From positions 1-39,338 of IMG/VR virus record IMGVR_UViG_3300022924_000013: a stretch of DNA of 39,338 bases; one strand, 5' to 3'. Positions within the stretch are counted from its first letter, which is position 1; the number at the start of each line of letters is the position of its first letter. Below, one piece after another: positions 6,220-11,633 of the stretch. The notes under the pieces are model-generated. The model made no database searches. It was not told the origin of the DNA and saw only the letters and a program-made list of their open reading frames with translations. The stretch is from a virus. The translations under genes were made by a program, and so were the position numbers.

Positions 6220-6505
6220 AATTCCCGGTAGAAACCTTTTGAATGGTTTTACCTTCGTCAGAGCATATATAAGCATGACCGAATACTATTAAACGGTGAC
6301 TAATTCCATCTCTTTTAAAATCTATGTGGCATCGTTCTTGATCTGATGTTACATTCTCACCCGTATAAATAAACGATGTAATATATTCCTCGCCTTTGAA
6401 ATCAGATGTATGGATATTGGTATCGACAATAACATCTGTAACATGGTCAAAGATGTGGATTTTGTCTACAGGGGCATTTGTTAGCTCATAAGCTTTAATA
6501 ATCAT
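6218..6505 (-). CDS. Hypothetical protein, 95 aa
   Basis: A beta-rich acidic protein of unknown family (H-I-F-D-H-V-T-D-V-I-V-D-T-N-I-H early on). AGGA lies 9 nt before the ATG. It is the last gene of the leftward regulatory operon, separated from the preceding genes by the tRNA and non-coding RNA cluster, so it may be made from the processed 3' part of that transcript. Confidence 0.6.
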   Translation of the reverse strand: MIIKAYELTNAPVDKIHIFDHVTDVIVDTNIHTSDFKGEEYITSFIYTGENVTSDQERCHIDFKRDGISHRLIVFGHAYICSDEGKTIQKVSTGN

Positions 6506-6574
6506 GGTGTAATCCTAATGTTAATAATGATGATAGTAGACTGTACTATATCATGGGTTATCAGGATTGTAAAG

Positions 6575-6649
6575 TGGTACAGCCAGTACGAGTTGAACGT
6601 ACATCTTGAGCTTAGAAGGCTCTTGTTCTCTCCATTGAACTATGGCCGT
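6575..6649 (-). tRNA. tRNA-Arg (anticodon UCU)
   Basis: A 75-nt cloverleaf on the minus strand. The acceptor ACGGCCA pairs with TGGCTGT (one G-U), followed by discriminator A and an encoded CCA. The D arm is GTTC/GAAC, the anticodon stem is GAGC/GCTC with loop CTTCTAA, and the T arm is GTACG/CGTAC around TTCAACT. Anticodon UCU reads AGA/AGG, arginine codons that phages often supplement. There is one A-A mismatch at the base of the anticodon stem. Confidence 0.9.
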
Positions 6650-6650
6650 A

Positions 6651-6725
6651 TGGTACACCTTAAGGGAGTTGAACCCTAATCCGACCAGTTATGAGCTGGC
6701 AGCTCTACCGTTGAGCTATAGGTGC
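6651..6725 (-). tRNA. tRNA with anticodon CAU (Met elongator, or Ile2)
   Basis: A 75-nt cloverleaf one base from the tRNA-Arg gene, also with encoded CCA. The anticodon loop is CTCATAA on a GCCAG/CTGGT stem, and the D arm is GCTC/GAGC around AACGGTA. The T loop is TTCAACT, identical to that of the Arg gene. The acceptor has a G-U first pair and a mismatch at position 7, and the T stem has one T-T mismatch, so it is less perfect than its neighbour. CAU could be elongator Met or, if lysidine-modified, Ile for AUA. Confidence 0.85.
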
Positions 6726-6730
6726 GTAGC

Positions 6731-7056
6731 GTGGTGTAACGAGTGAATCCTTCCGGGCATCACGGCCAGACTTTTTATCGTCTGAACCTTTAGACAATTA
6801 CACCACTTTCGAGATATTCTAACCGCACAGAAAGAATACCTTGAGAGTGGTGGACAGGCGTATCTTTTAAGATTTAAGGCCTAGGGCTAACCGACGCGCT
6901 TTCCGGGTCTGTACCACCTGTATGACCTATCCAGAAGTAAGCAGCTTCGCACATACGATGTAGAATGACTACATAACTTACGGTACCTGACTGCTTACAT
7001 CTCGATAGGTTGCACGTTTAAACAGAATGCCGCTGTTTGAAAACAGGAGACCCTGT
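6731..7056 (-). ncRNA. Unassigned hairpin-rich non-coding region upstream of the tRNAs
   Basis: About 325 nt without a credible gene holds several paired elements. 6731-6806 is a 76-nt unit closed by a 10-bp stem (one G-U on the minus strand) with a D-arm-like hairpin but no T loop or usable anticodon. In 6849-6918, GGTGG-ACAG pairs with CTGT-A-CCACC, with an inner ATCTT/AAGAT hairpin. In 6926-7009, an 84-nt unit is closed by 6+3+8 bp with two 1x1 mismatches and has an inner ATGTAG/CTACAT hairpin. AAACAG/CTGTTT at 7020-7038 has a 7-nt loop, and a last stem is at 7043-7056. Two minus-strand elements end in ACCA, as the real tRNAs do. It may be decayed or highly divergent tRNA genes, or a new structured RNA. 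Transcription is assumed leftward like its neighbours. Confidence 0.5.
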
Positions 7057-7077
7057 CTTCGGTTCAGGATTTAAATA

Positions 7078-7236
7078 TTACCCATTATCGGTATGTTTGT
7101 CAATAAAAACATTGTTAGCGATTTCCAGTAACAATTCTCCATGTTGCTTCAATAGAGCCTTATTACCCGCATCCTTCACAAACTCCTGGAAGCCTATTTC
7201 TGATAGCTCTTTTAGGGCGGCGGTGTATTTATTCAT
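7078..7236 (-). CDS. Small hypothetical protein, 52 aa
   Basis: The ATG overlaps the previous stop as ATGA, with GGGAGAATTG upstream as ribosome site. The product is a helical protein (A-A-L-K-E-L-S-E-I-G-F-Q-E-F-V-K-D-A-G-N-K-A-L-L-K) without a recognised family. It is the last protein gene before the non-coding RNA and tRNA stretch. Confidence 0.6.
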   Translation of the reverse strand: MNKYTAALKELSEIGFQEFVKDAGNKALLKQHGELLLEIANNVFIDKHTDNG

Positions 7237-7442
7237 TTTTTCAATTCTCCCTTTTTAAACTTTTTAAGTAGTCCAGATGAACGAAGTAGTTTAATCTTTC
7301 TATTACATTTCTCTCTAGTAAAATAATTTGTACTATTGTGATGGTTTAATAGAAATGCACATTGATCATAATTCATTTTATCAACAAACCTATATTTTAA
7401 TAGCTGACTAACTGATTCATCATTCCATACTAATACTGGCAT
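7233..7442 (-). CDS. Small HTH-like protein, distantly GcrA-like
   Basis: A 69-aa basic protein. The pattern W-N-D-E-S-V-x-x-L-L-K, then Y-D-Q-C-A-F-L-L-N, then T-R-E-K-C-N-R-K-I-K-L-L-R is like the helix-turn-helix of GcrA-type and similar small DNA-binding proteins, where W-x-x-E opens helix one and the last basic helix contacts DNA. The tail is very lysine-rich. I chose the ATG at 7442, one base after the previous stop, because AGGA lies 6 nt before it. The GcrA likeness is only a pattern impression; if real it would hint at an alphaproteobacterial host. Confidence 0.5.
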   Translation of the reverse strand: MPVLVWNDESVSQLLKYRFVDKMNYDQCAFLLNHHNSTNYFTREKCNRKIKLLRSSGLLKKFKKGELKK

Positions 7443-7443
7443 C

Positions 7444-7725
7444 TCAATCCTCAAATCTATATTCTGGTGCTGTTTGAACCATAGACGTGAATAATTCTGA
7501 TAGATCATCACGGCCAAAATTTTCCCATCCCATTCTTTCTATAATATTCATAATATTATCAAACATCCATTCCGTTGGCTCTACAGGAACAATCCGTACC
7601 TTACCACTCTCTAAATCCTGTAGGAGTTTAAGATGCTGGCGTGCTGCTTTGAATACTGGCTCTAATCCTAAATCCGCAAGCTTCAGGCAATCAGAAAGAT
7701 ATTTAATCTGTTCTTGGCGTGTCAT
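7444..7725 (-). CDS. Conserved phage protein with V-P-V-E-P-T-E-W-M motif
   Basis: A 93-aa protein with a helical N-terminal half and then I-V-P-V-E-P-T-E-W-M-F. That motif introduces a domain found in many small phage proteins of unknown function, usually continuing to an A-A-P or T-A-P ending; here the end has V-Q-T-A-P. The protein at 12085-12426 has the same motif (V-P-I-E-P-T-E-A-M-M) and S-A-A-P ending. I chose the ATG at 7725 because AGGAG lies 6 nt upstream and the ATG overlaps the previous stop as ATGA. Confidence 0.6.
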   Translation of the reverse strand: MTRQEQIKYLSDCLKLADLGLEPVFKAARQHLKLLQDLESGKVRIVPVEPTEWMFDNIMNIIERMGWENFGRDDLSELFTSMVQTAPEYRFED

Positions 7726-7916
7726 TTCGTCTCCTGCCATGCTCTGTAAGCGGTTAGTGTTTCATTAACGTTCATATCTGTTTCCAAAGCATCCACCATC
7801 TTTTCCAGCAGTGATTGGGGGATTATAACAGAATCTGATAAGACAAATAAAAGATCATGCAGTTCTTTTTTAGTTATGGCGTTATTGGCTGCCCATTCGT
7901 TCAATTTATTATTCAT
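7722..7916 (-). CDS. Hypothetical protein, 64 aa
   Basis: A small, predominantly helical acidic protein (K-K-E-L-H-D-L-L-F-V-L, then L-L-E-K-M-V-D-A-L-E-T-D-M). No family is recognised. GGGGA lies about 8 nt before the ATG, inside the end of the previous gene, which it overlaps by 8 bp. Confidence 0.6.
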   Translation of the reverse strand: MNNKLNEWAANNAITKKELHDLLFVLSDSVIIPQSLLEKMVDALETDMNVNETLTAYRAWQETK

Positions 7917-8064
7917 TTTTTAAATCCCCTATCTCATCAATAACTCTATCTTTGAATGCTTTATACATATCTTCAATATCTATCTTGTCTACAACAACAC
8001 CATTAAAAATGTATGTTATGTAACCAGAAGTATATTTACAAAACCATAGCTTCCAACCAGTCAT
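7909..8064 (-). CDS. Small hypothetical protein, 51 aa
   Basis: The ATG shares a base with the preceding stop (TGATG) and the TAA lies 8 bp inside the following gene. The product starts with aromatic-rich W-K-L-W-F-C-K-Y and ends in an acidic helix with K-A-F-K-D-R-V-I-D-E-I-G. It has no family I know; it may be a small beta-hairpin plus helix protein. Coupling at both ends supports it. Confidence 0.55.
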   Translation of the reverse strand: MTGWKLWFCKYTSGYITYIFNGVVVDKIDIEDMYKAFKDRVIDEIGDLKNE

Positions 8065-8252
8065 CACTTCACATCTTTCTGTTTACGGGCAGCAATTGCA
8101 TTGTCCGCATGCATGTAAGCCTTTTCAGATAAGTTATAGTCGTCTCCATATATACTAAGAAGTACAGGCAACACAGACATCATAATCTGATCCCGCAATC
8201 CACCGATCTTGTAGATTTCCTCACGTTCTCTTGCTTCTTTGTGCATTGTCAT
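8064..8252 (-). CDS. Conserved small phage protein, 62 aa
   Basis: The pattern L-R-D-Q-I-M-M-S-V-L-P-V-L-L then A-Y-M-H-A-D-N-A-I-A-A-R-K matches a small protein seen in many phage early regions, typically R-D-x-x-A-x-x-A-L-x-G-L-L then A-Y-x-x-A-D-A-M-L-A-A-R. Its function is not known. The start overlaps the membrane-protein stop as TAATG. Confidence 0.65.
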   Translation of the reverse strand: MTMHKEAREREEIYKIGGLRDQIMMSVLPVLLSIYGDDYNLSEKAYMHADNAIAARKQKDVK

Positions 8253-8500
8253 TAATCGATACTCCCGGCCTTAAATTTATCTCTGTGGTCTTTATAAAGG
8301 ACAAAAATAAATCCAATAAATAATAAAATAGATATGTTTGCTACAGTCCCAGGATAGTCATCTTTAAAATAAATCAGTAACCATATAGGACTATAAATAA
8401 CAGAAAGCATTACTATCGAACACAGTGAAATCAAAATAAAGCCAGATATTCCAATAATACTATCTTTTATGAAGCTATAAATTATATTTAATTCATTCAT
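8252..8500 (-). CDS. Two-span membrane protein, 82 aa
   Basis: Two hydrophobic segments are visible, at about 10-34 (F-I-L-I-S-L-C-S-I-V-M-L-S-V-I) and 52-68 (I-S-I-L-L-F-I-G-F-I-F-V-L), with a charged loop between and a basic C-terminus. It probably sits in the host inner membrane with both ends cytoplasmic. I chose the ATG at 8500 because GAGG lies 7 nt before it and it overlaps the Lar-like stop as ATGA. Role unknown; superinfection exclusion is one possibility for early phage membrane proteins. Confidence 0.6.
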   Translation of the reverse strand: MNELNIIYSFIKDSIIGISGFILISLCSIVMLSVIYSPIWLLIYFKDDYPGTVANISILLFIGFIFVLYKDHRDKFKAGSID

Positions 8501-8661
8501 TTCTGCGCCTCGTTCCATTTTATTGCCGCTGCCTCCTCAGGAGAATAACTATTAATAGTGCAATTAAGACACCGGTAGGCAGTATCCGTTCTATCGTCAT
8601 ATTTTATTGACAATAATGCTGGCCGCCATCCACAATTCTTACAGGGTAACAATTCAGTCAT
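8497..8661 (-). CDS. Lar-like zinc-ribbon protein (restriction alleviation type), 54 aa
   Basis: The protein opens with E-L-L-P-C-K-N-C-G, has a second pair C-L-N-C at 31-34, and closes with E-E-A-A-A-I-K-W-N. This is the layout of the Lar family (L-P-C-P-F-C-G ... C ... C ... A-I-x-x-W-N). Lambdoid Lar modulates host type I restriction-modification enzymes, and the family binds zinc. It is coupled to both neighbours by ATGA overlaps. A second protein with the same ribbon lies at 11630-12088. Confidence 0.7.
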   Translation of the reverse strand: MTELLPCKNCGWRPALLSIKYDDRTDTAYRCLNCTINSYSPEEAAAIKWNEAQK

Positions 8662-8843
8662 TTCTTCTCTCTCAATATCTGTGTTACATACGCTCTACTA
8701 AATCCCAACATCCTTGCCGCATCTGCTTTTGTATTGCCCCTTGCTGTGATCTGGTTAATCGTGCGGATGACTCGTTTAGGGTTGATCTGTTTGTCCATTA
8801 CAAGGGCGCGGAGTAGGGCTTTTGTTGTGGTTTTGTGGAGCAT
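8658..8843 (-). CDS. HTH DNA-binding protein, 61 aa
   Basis: The last 25 residues form a clear helix-turn-helix: T-K-A-D-A-A-R-M-L-G-F-S-R-A-Y-V-T-Q-I-L. The upstream part is a basic helix. It is likely a transcription regulator of the early or divergent operons. Its ATG overlaps the preceding stop as TAATG; the ribosome site is weak (GGATGAT), so coupling to the preceding frame, which is shifted by one base, may matter. Confidence 0.7.
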   Translation of the reverse strand: MLHKTTTKALLRALVMDKQINPKRVIRTINQITARGNTKADAARMLGFSRAYVTQILREKK

Positions 8844-9002
8844 TATTTATCATCCACGCACAGAACAGCAATCATATTCTTCAAGTCATCGCCAAATTTA
8901 TCCATAAATGCAGCCCTATAACTAGTATCTTCTGGCAAGTCTTTAATGTAATCCCACATCTCCATAGCTCTTTCTACTGTAACCCCCTGCTGGTCTTTTC
9001 AT
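8843..9002 (-). pseudogene. 52-codon gene with an apparent one-base frameshift near its start
   Basis: After the repressor's ATGA overlap, the ATG at 9002 gives only a 19-aa frame. The frame shifted by one base is open to a TAA that overlaps the next ATG (TAATG), and it encodes a sensible acidic protein (V-T-V-E-R-A-M-E-M-W-D-Y-I-K-D-L-P-E-D-T). Removing one A from the A4 run in codons 2-3 joins the two into M-K-D-Q-Q-G and a 52-aa protein. It could be a real mutation, a sequencing error in a homopolymer, a programmed frameshift, or a gene starting internally at ATG 8965 (40 aa). Confidence 0.6.
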
Positions 9003-9178
9003 TTCAAGAAATCCTCATATTTAACTTTGTTTTTAGTCTTTTTGGAAATAGCCGCCATATTAGCTAGTGACGGCAATCTCGATCTTTCAATCCATCTGTA
9101 AACGGTTGAGACGCTAACGCCGATCTCATGCGCGAATACTTCAACGGACTTATCTTTTAAGTAAGTTTTAAGGTCCAT
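8999..9178 (-). CDS. Cro/YdaS-like HTH repressor, 59 aa
   Basis: A small DNA-binding protein: L-K-T-Y-L-K, then V-E-V-F-A-H-E-I-G-V-S-V-S-T-V-Y-R-W-I as helix-turn-helix (13-31), then R-L-P-S-L-A-N-M-A-A-I-S, as in YdaS/Cro-type repressors. It is the first gene of the leftward regulatory operon and sits beside a divergent control region, the place of a Cro or CI-like switch protein. There is no good Shine-Dalgarno. The -10 of its promoter ends 5 bp before the ATG, so the message should start at or next to the ATG, as lambda cI does from PRM. It lacks any C-terminal dimerisation or cleavage domain, so it is Cro-like in size. Confidence 0.75.
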   Translation of the reverse strand: MDLKTYLKDKSVEVFAHEIGVSVSTVYRWIERSRLPSLANMAAISKKTKNKVKYEDFLK

Positions 9179-9183
9179 TGCCT

Positions 9184-9213
9184 ATTATAATCACACACTG
9201 GGGTAAATATCAA
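9184..9213 (-). promoter_or_regulatory. Leftward promoter giving a leaderless repressor message
   Basis: On the minus strand TTGATA (9213-9208) and a perfect TATAAT (9189-9184) are 18 bp apart. The ATG of the HTH gene (9178) lies 5 bp after the -10, so transcription should begin at or next to it. Confidence 0.7.
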
Positions 9214-9220
9214 GGAAATA

Positions 9221-9282
9221 ATTCGCCACAATGCTAATTTATTTTAGGAATAATGCTTTTTAGGTGTTGACACTTGGCGAAT
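9221..9282. promoter_or_regulatory. Two inverted copies of ATTCGCCA (candidate operators)
   Basis: ATTCGCCA lies at 9221-9228, 7 bp upstream of the leftward -35. Its exact reverse complement lies at 9275-9282 inside the spacer of the rightward promoter. One protein bound at the second copy would block the rightward promoter; at the first it could activate or repress the leftward one. The HTH protein at 8999-9178 is the obvious candidate ligand. Confidence 0.5.
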
Positions 9283-9295
9283 CCTGATTTATACT
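9267..9295 (+). promoter_or_regulatory. Rightward promoter of the accessory operon
   Basis: A perfect TTGACA (9267-9272) and TATACT (9290-9295) are 17 bp apart, the same hexamers and spacing as the promoter at 71-99. The first gene starts 31 bp after the -10 with AAGGAAA as ribosome site. Confidence 0.8.
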
Positions 9296-9326
9296 GAGAT
9301 TATCAAAACAAAAAGGAAACCGCACA

Positions 9327-9644
9327 ATGATTACAGATTACCAAACACTATCTCTCAAAGCCCCACAGGATTACATCTTAGAAGGTGACGAAGTTCTATG
9401 CATCGTTACTCTAGACGGCCTGAAAGTCGGCACTGATGAAGTATACGGACAGATCACAGCCAAGATGACTTACGATGAAGCTGCGGATTGCTTCGAGCCG
9501 GGTGATGCTGTTAGCATTGAGTTGCTAGATAACCAACACGAAAAGCCATACACAGGAACCAAAGAGCAGATTACACAGGCTATGTGGGATGCTTATGAAA
9601 GATTCCAAAATTACTTTGATTACAAAAACACACGGGAGATTTAA
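9327..9644 (+). CDS. Hypothetical acidic protein, 105 aa
   Basis: First gene of the rightward accessory operon, so probably made early. It is strongly acidic, with a beta-rich first half (D-E-V-L-C-I-V-T-L-D-G-L-K-V-G) and a helical end (A-M-W-D-A-Y-E-R-F-Q-N-Y-F-D-Y). A net-negative small early protein could be a DNA mimic or inhibitor, but nothing specific identifies it as such. Confidence 0.65.
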   Translation: MITDYQTLSLKAPQDYILEGDEVLCIVTLDGLKVGTDEVYGQITAKMTYDEAADCFEPGDAVSIELLDNQHEKPYTGTKEQITQAMWDAYERFQNYFDYKNTREI

Positions 9645-9645
9645 T

Positions 9646-9726
9646 ATGTCAGAAATAATCCACCTAGCCCTTGCTACCATTACGATAGCATTCTTTGGCC
9701 TGTTTATTATGTGCGGAGGTAAGTGA
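9646..9726 (+). CDS. Single-span membrane micropeptide, 26 aa
   Basis: GGGAG lies about 9 nt before the ATG and the stop shares a base with the next ATG (TGATG). Residues 7-23 form one hydrophobic span (L-A-L-A-T-I-T-I-A-F-F-G-L-F-I-M). Its size and coupling resemble small phage membrane peptides. Role unknown. Confidence 0.5.
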   Translation: MSEIIHLALATITIAFFGLFIMCGGK

Positions 9727-9908
9727 TGGCTTGTCCACAATGTCCTTACTGTGGCTGGAAAATCGGAGAATGGGCAGACGGTAAGACAAAAGATCGTCAG
9801 AGAGAAAAATGCCCAGCATGTGATAAAACATTTTTTTATATAACCTACACTGACCATAATGGCGGTTGGTTCCACGTTGAAAAACCATTAGGAAGGAAAT
9901 CAATATGA
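9726..9908 (+). CDS. Zinc-ribbon protein, 60 aa
   Basis: Two cysteine pairs are visible: C-P-Q-C-P-Y-C-G at the N-terminus and C-P-A-C at 32-35, followed by a beta-rich aromatic stretch (T-F-F-Y-I-T-Y). It is probably a zinc-binding nucleic-acid or protein-interaction module. GGAGGT lies 6 nt before the ATG, one of the strongest ribosome sites in the operon; an in-frame GTG three bases upstream is less likely. Confidence 0.65.
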   Translation: MACPQCPYCGWKIGEWADGKTKDRQREKCPACDKTFFYITYTDHNGGWFHVEKPLGRKSI

Positions 9909-10150
9909 CCCCCATCCACATCATATACGCGCTGTCAGTTCTGTTGATTGTATGCTCTGCTGTTCTGGTTAAGTGTTTCTTCATTATTCGTTATCAGGAT
10001 ATTGAAACCAAACAGTTAAATAAACAACTGGAATATTCTCGTACTACCCTTGAATTATTCCGATTTTCACAAACGCGGTTATTAAATCAGATAAATGAAT
10101 TAAAAGATAAGATACCAAAACGAAACCCTAAAACAGGACGATTCCAATGA
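9905..10150 (+). CDS. Membrane-anchored coiled-coil protein, 81 aa
   Basis: An N-terminal span (about 6-28, I-I-Y-A-L-S-V-L-L-I-V-C-S-A-V-L-V) is followed by a 45-residue helical region with coiled-coil spacing and the basic ending P-K-R-N-P-K-T-G-R-F. The P-K-T-G-R-F end is typical of short DNA-contacting tails, so it might tether DNA or replication proteins to the membrane, though this is conjecture. ATGA overlap with the zinc-ribbon gene. Confidence 0.55.
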   Translation: MTPIHIIYALSVLLIVCSAVLVKCFFIIRYQDIETKQLNKQLEYSRTTLELFRFSQTRLLNQINELKDKIPKRNPKTGRFQ

Positions 10151-10335
10151 TAATTAAATTTGTACTAATCATAATTGTTTCAGTAGGATATAGGGGTGGT
10201 GTTTCTACGACGGAAGTTAGAAATCCATATACAACAAGTATCGGTTGTGAAGAAGCGGCAAAGCTTATCAGAAACAAAAACTTTAATGGTCCACATATTA
10301 TAGCAAAATGCTTACCAGTCGAGGTATTAAAATGA
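10147..10335 (+). CDS. Small exported or membrane protein, 62 aa
   Basis: The N-terminus is hydrophobic (I-I-K-F-V-L-I-I-I-V-S-V-G) like an uncleaved signal. The rest is polar with two cysteines (C34, C55) that could form a disulphide in the periplasm. ATGA overlap with the previous gene. Function unknown. Confidence 0.55.
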   Translation: MIIKFVLIIIVSVGYRGGVSTTEVRNPYTTSIGCEEAAKLIRNKNFNGPHIIAKCLPVEVLK

Positions 10336-10529
10336 TCTACGAAATCACCACCCTACGCGCTAGACTTGAAAACGAACGCGCGCTAATCCGCAGCCAGTTA
10401 CAGGATCAATTCATAGAACTTCCCAAAGAAGAAGCTGACGAAATGTGCCAGAGACTGGGGGACGTTATTACGAAGCTGTCATTCCTGGAATGCCCTGTGC
10501 GTTGTATTAGTGTTCTGGAGGCGGCGTAA
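10332..10529 (+). CDS. Hypothetical helical protein, 65 aa
   Basis: The ATG at 10332 overlaps the previous stop as ATGA and has GAGG 8 nt upstream; an in-frame ATG 24 nt earlier lies inside the preceding gene. The product is an amphipathic helical protein (L-R-A-R-L-E-N-E-R-A-L-I-R-S-Q-L-Q) with three cysteines near the end. No family is recognised. Confidence 0.55.
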   Translation: MIYEITTLRARLENERALIRSQLQDQFIELPKEEADEMCQRLGDVITKLSFLECPVRCISVLEAA

Positions 10530-10530
10530 A

Positions 10531-10722
10531 ATGACAAGAGAAGAAAGTATATACGCAGCTTCACTTATGCTCATGCTTTTAATTGCGGGTATATGTATTG
10601 GTTTAATTATAGGTAATAGACCTAAGACTCCCTCGGAACAAGTAACGGCAGAAAACTGGGAATGTAGTTTTTATAACGCACAAACTGGTCAATGTTTAAC
10701 GATTGAAAGAAGGGTTAAGTGA
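10531..10722 (+). CDS. Single-span membrane protein with periplasmic cysteines, 63 aa
   Basis: A hydrophobic span at about 9-28 (A-A-S-L-M-L-M-L-L-I-A-G-I-C-I-G-L-I-I) is followed by a polar tail with W-E-C and Q-C-L that could form a disulphide outside. GGAGG lies 9 nt before the ATG at 10531. Its likely place is the inner membrane with the C-terminus out. Confidence 0.55.
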   Translation: MTREESIYAASLMLMLLIAGICIGLIIGNRPKTPSEQVTAENWECSFYNAQTGQCLTIERRVK

Positions 10723-10907
10723 TGAAAGAGATAGTAGATGAATTTACAGCAGGCTTTGGCATAGCAATGGTTGAATTAATAAAACTACATTTTGAAGATA
10801 GTATGGCGGCTGATGTATGCCGTGAATGCGGAATGAGTTACGAAAAGTTTGAGAATTCTGGCCTTGAGGAAGAAGACCTTAAAATACTGAAAGAGGCATT
10901 GTCATGA
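10722..10907 (+). CDS. Hypothetical protein, 61 aa
   Basis: An acidic helical protein with C-R-E-C at about 31-34, which is not enough for a zinc site by itself. Start and stop overlap both neighbours (TGATG and ATGA). Unknown function. Confidence 0.5.
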   Translation: MKEIVDEFTAGFGIAMVELIKLHFEDSMAADVCRECGMSYEKFENSGLEEEDLKILKEALS

Positions 10908-11221
10908 AATACCTAATCGTATTCATCCTTCTATCACTACCAGCAATCGCCTCTGACACAGGTAAATACCGTGCATGCGCTGGTAAACAGTGCCGGGAAT
11001 TCATGATGACCATCTACACACAGCAGGAGATCAAAAAGATGGATTACAATATCCTGTGCGATACCGGGAAGCTTATCTTACTGGTCGATAAAGAAGAACC
11101 AAGGCTGTTCCCTAAAGGGCATTACGCAGTCGATGACCATTGCCGAAAGATGCATAATATGTCGGACGGTATGGCGTGGAATTTCGTGAAGCCGAAGATG
11201 ACGGAACGAGGTGCGAAATGA
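10904..11221 (+). CDS. Secreted periplasmic protein, 105 aa
   Basis: A clear signal peptide (M-K-Y-L-I-V-F-I-L-L-S-L-P-A-I-A-S, cleavage likely after A-I-A) precedes a mature domain with four cysteines (C25, C30, C52, C82), able to form two disulphides. A phage protein exported to the periplasm from the early region may act in superinfection exclusion or lysis timing, but nothing here decides between these. Confidence 0.6.
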   Translation: MKYLIVFILLSLPAIASDTGKYRACAGKQCREFMMTIYTQQEIKKMDYNILCDTGKLILLVDKEEPRLFPKGHYAVDDHCRKMHNMSDGMAWNFVKPKMTERGAK

Positions 11222-11394
11222 ACTCATTCACAGAAATTACTTTAAAGTACGTTAAACTAAAGAAACAATCTGATCTAATTGCAAACATGTTGAGACAATG
11301 GGTATTCCTAGAACAAGGCATGGACTCTTCCCTAAGAAATGAGATTTACAATGAAAGTGTATATGCACTGGAACAATATGAGGAAACGAAATGA
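11218..11394 (+). CDS. Hypothetical helical protein, 58 aa
   Basis: The ATG overlaps the previous stop as ATGA, with GAGGTG upstream. The product has a basic first helix (Y-V-K-L-K-K-Q-S-D-L-I-A-N-M-L-R-Q-W) and an acidic end. No family is recognised. Confidence 0.5.
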   Translation: MNSFTEITLKYVKLKKQSDLIANMLRQWVFLEQGMDSSLRNEIYNESVYALEQYEETK

Positions 11395-11633
11395 ACCCGT
11401 TAGCGAAAAGCCGTTTGGAAGCTGCGTTGGAGTTGGCCAAGCGATCACTGAAGGATGCTCAGGGACTACTCCCATACGATCAGATCGAGCAAAGAGAAAC
11501 CATCAAATCAGCACTTGAGTTTTTGATAGCGCCAGAGGTTACGGAGGAGATGTCTTATGCATACAGTCAGAACGATGGATCACGACAAGTTTTCAAAGCA
11601 ATGATTACAGAACTTACAAAGGATACAGAATGA
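11391..11633 (+). CDS. Hypothetical protein, 80 aa
   Basis: An all-helical first half (L-A-K-S-R-L-E-A-A-L-E-L-A-K-R-S-L-K-D-A) and a short polar second half. ATGA overlaps on both sides place it firmly in the operon. Function unknown. Confidence 0.55.
   Translation: MNPLAKSRLEAALELAKRSLKDAQGLLPYDQIEQRETIKSALEFLIAPEVTEEMSYAYSQNDGSRQVFKAMITELTKDTE

Noticed and set aside
6731-6806. Third tRNA gene on either strand
   Set aside because: The length (76 nt), the acceptor-like stem and a D-arm-like hairpin fit, but there is no T-arm with TTCRA, no 7-nt anticodon loop with U33, and the D-arm and anticodon-arm pairings exclude each other.
6926-7009. Type II tRNA (84 nt)
   Set aside because: The long pairing of GTAAGCAG with CTGCTTAC joins what would be the D and T regions, so a cloverleaf cannot form.
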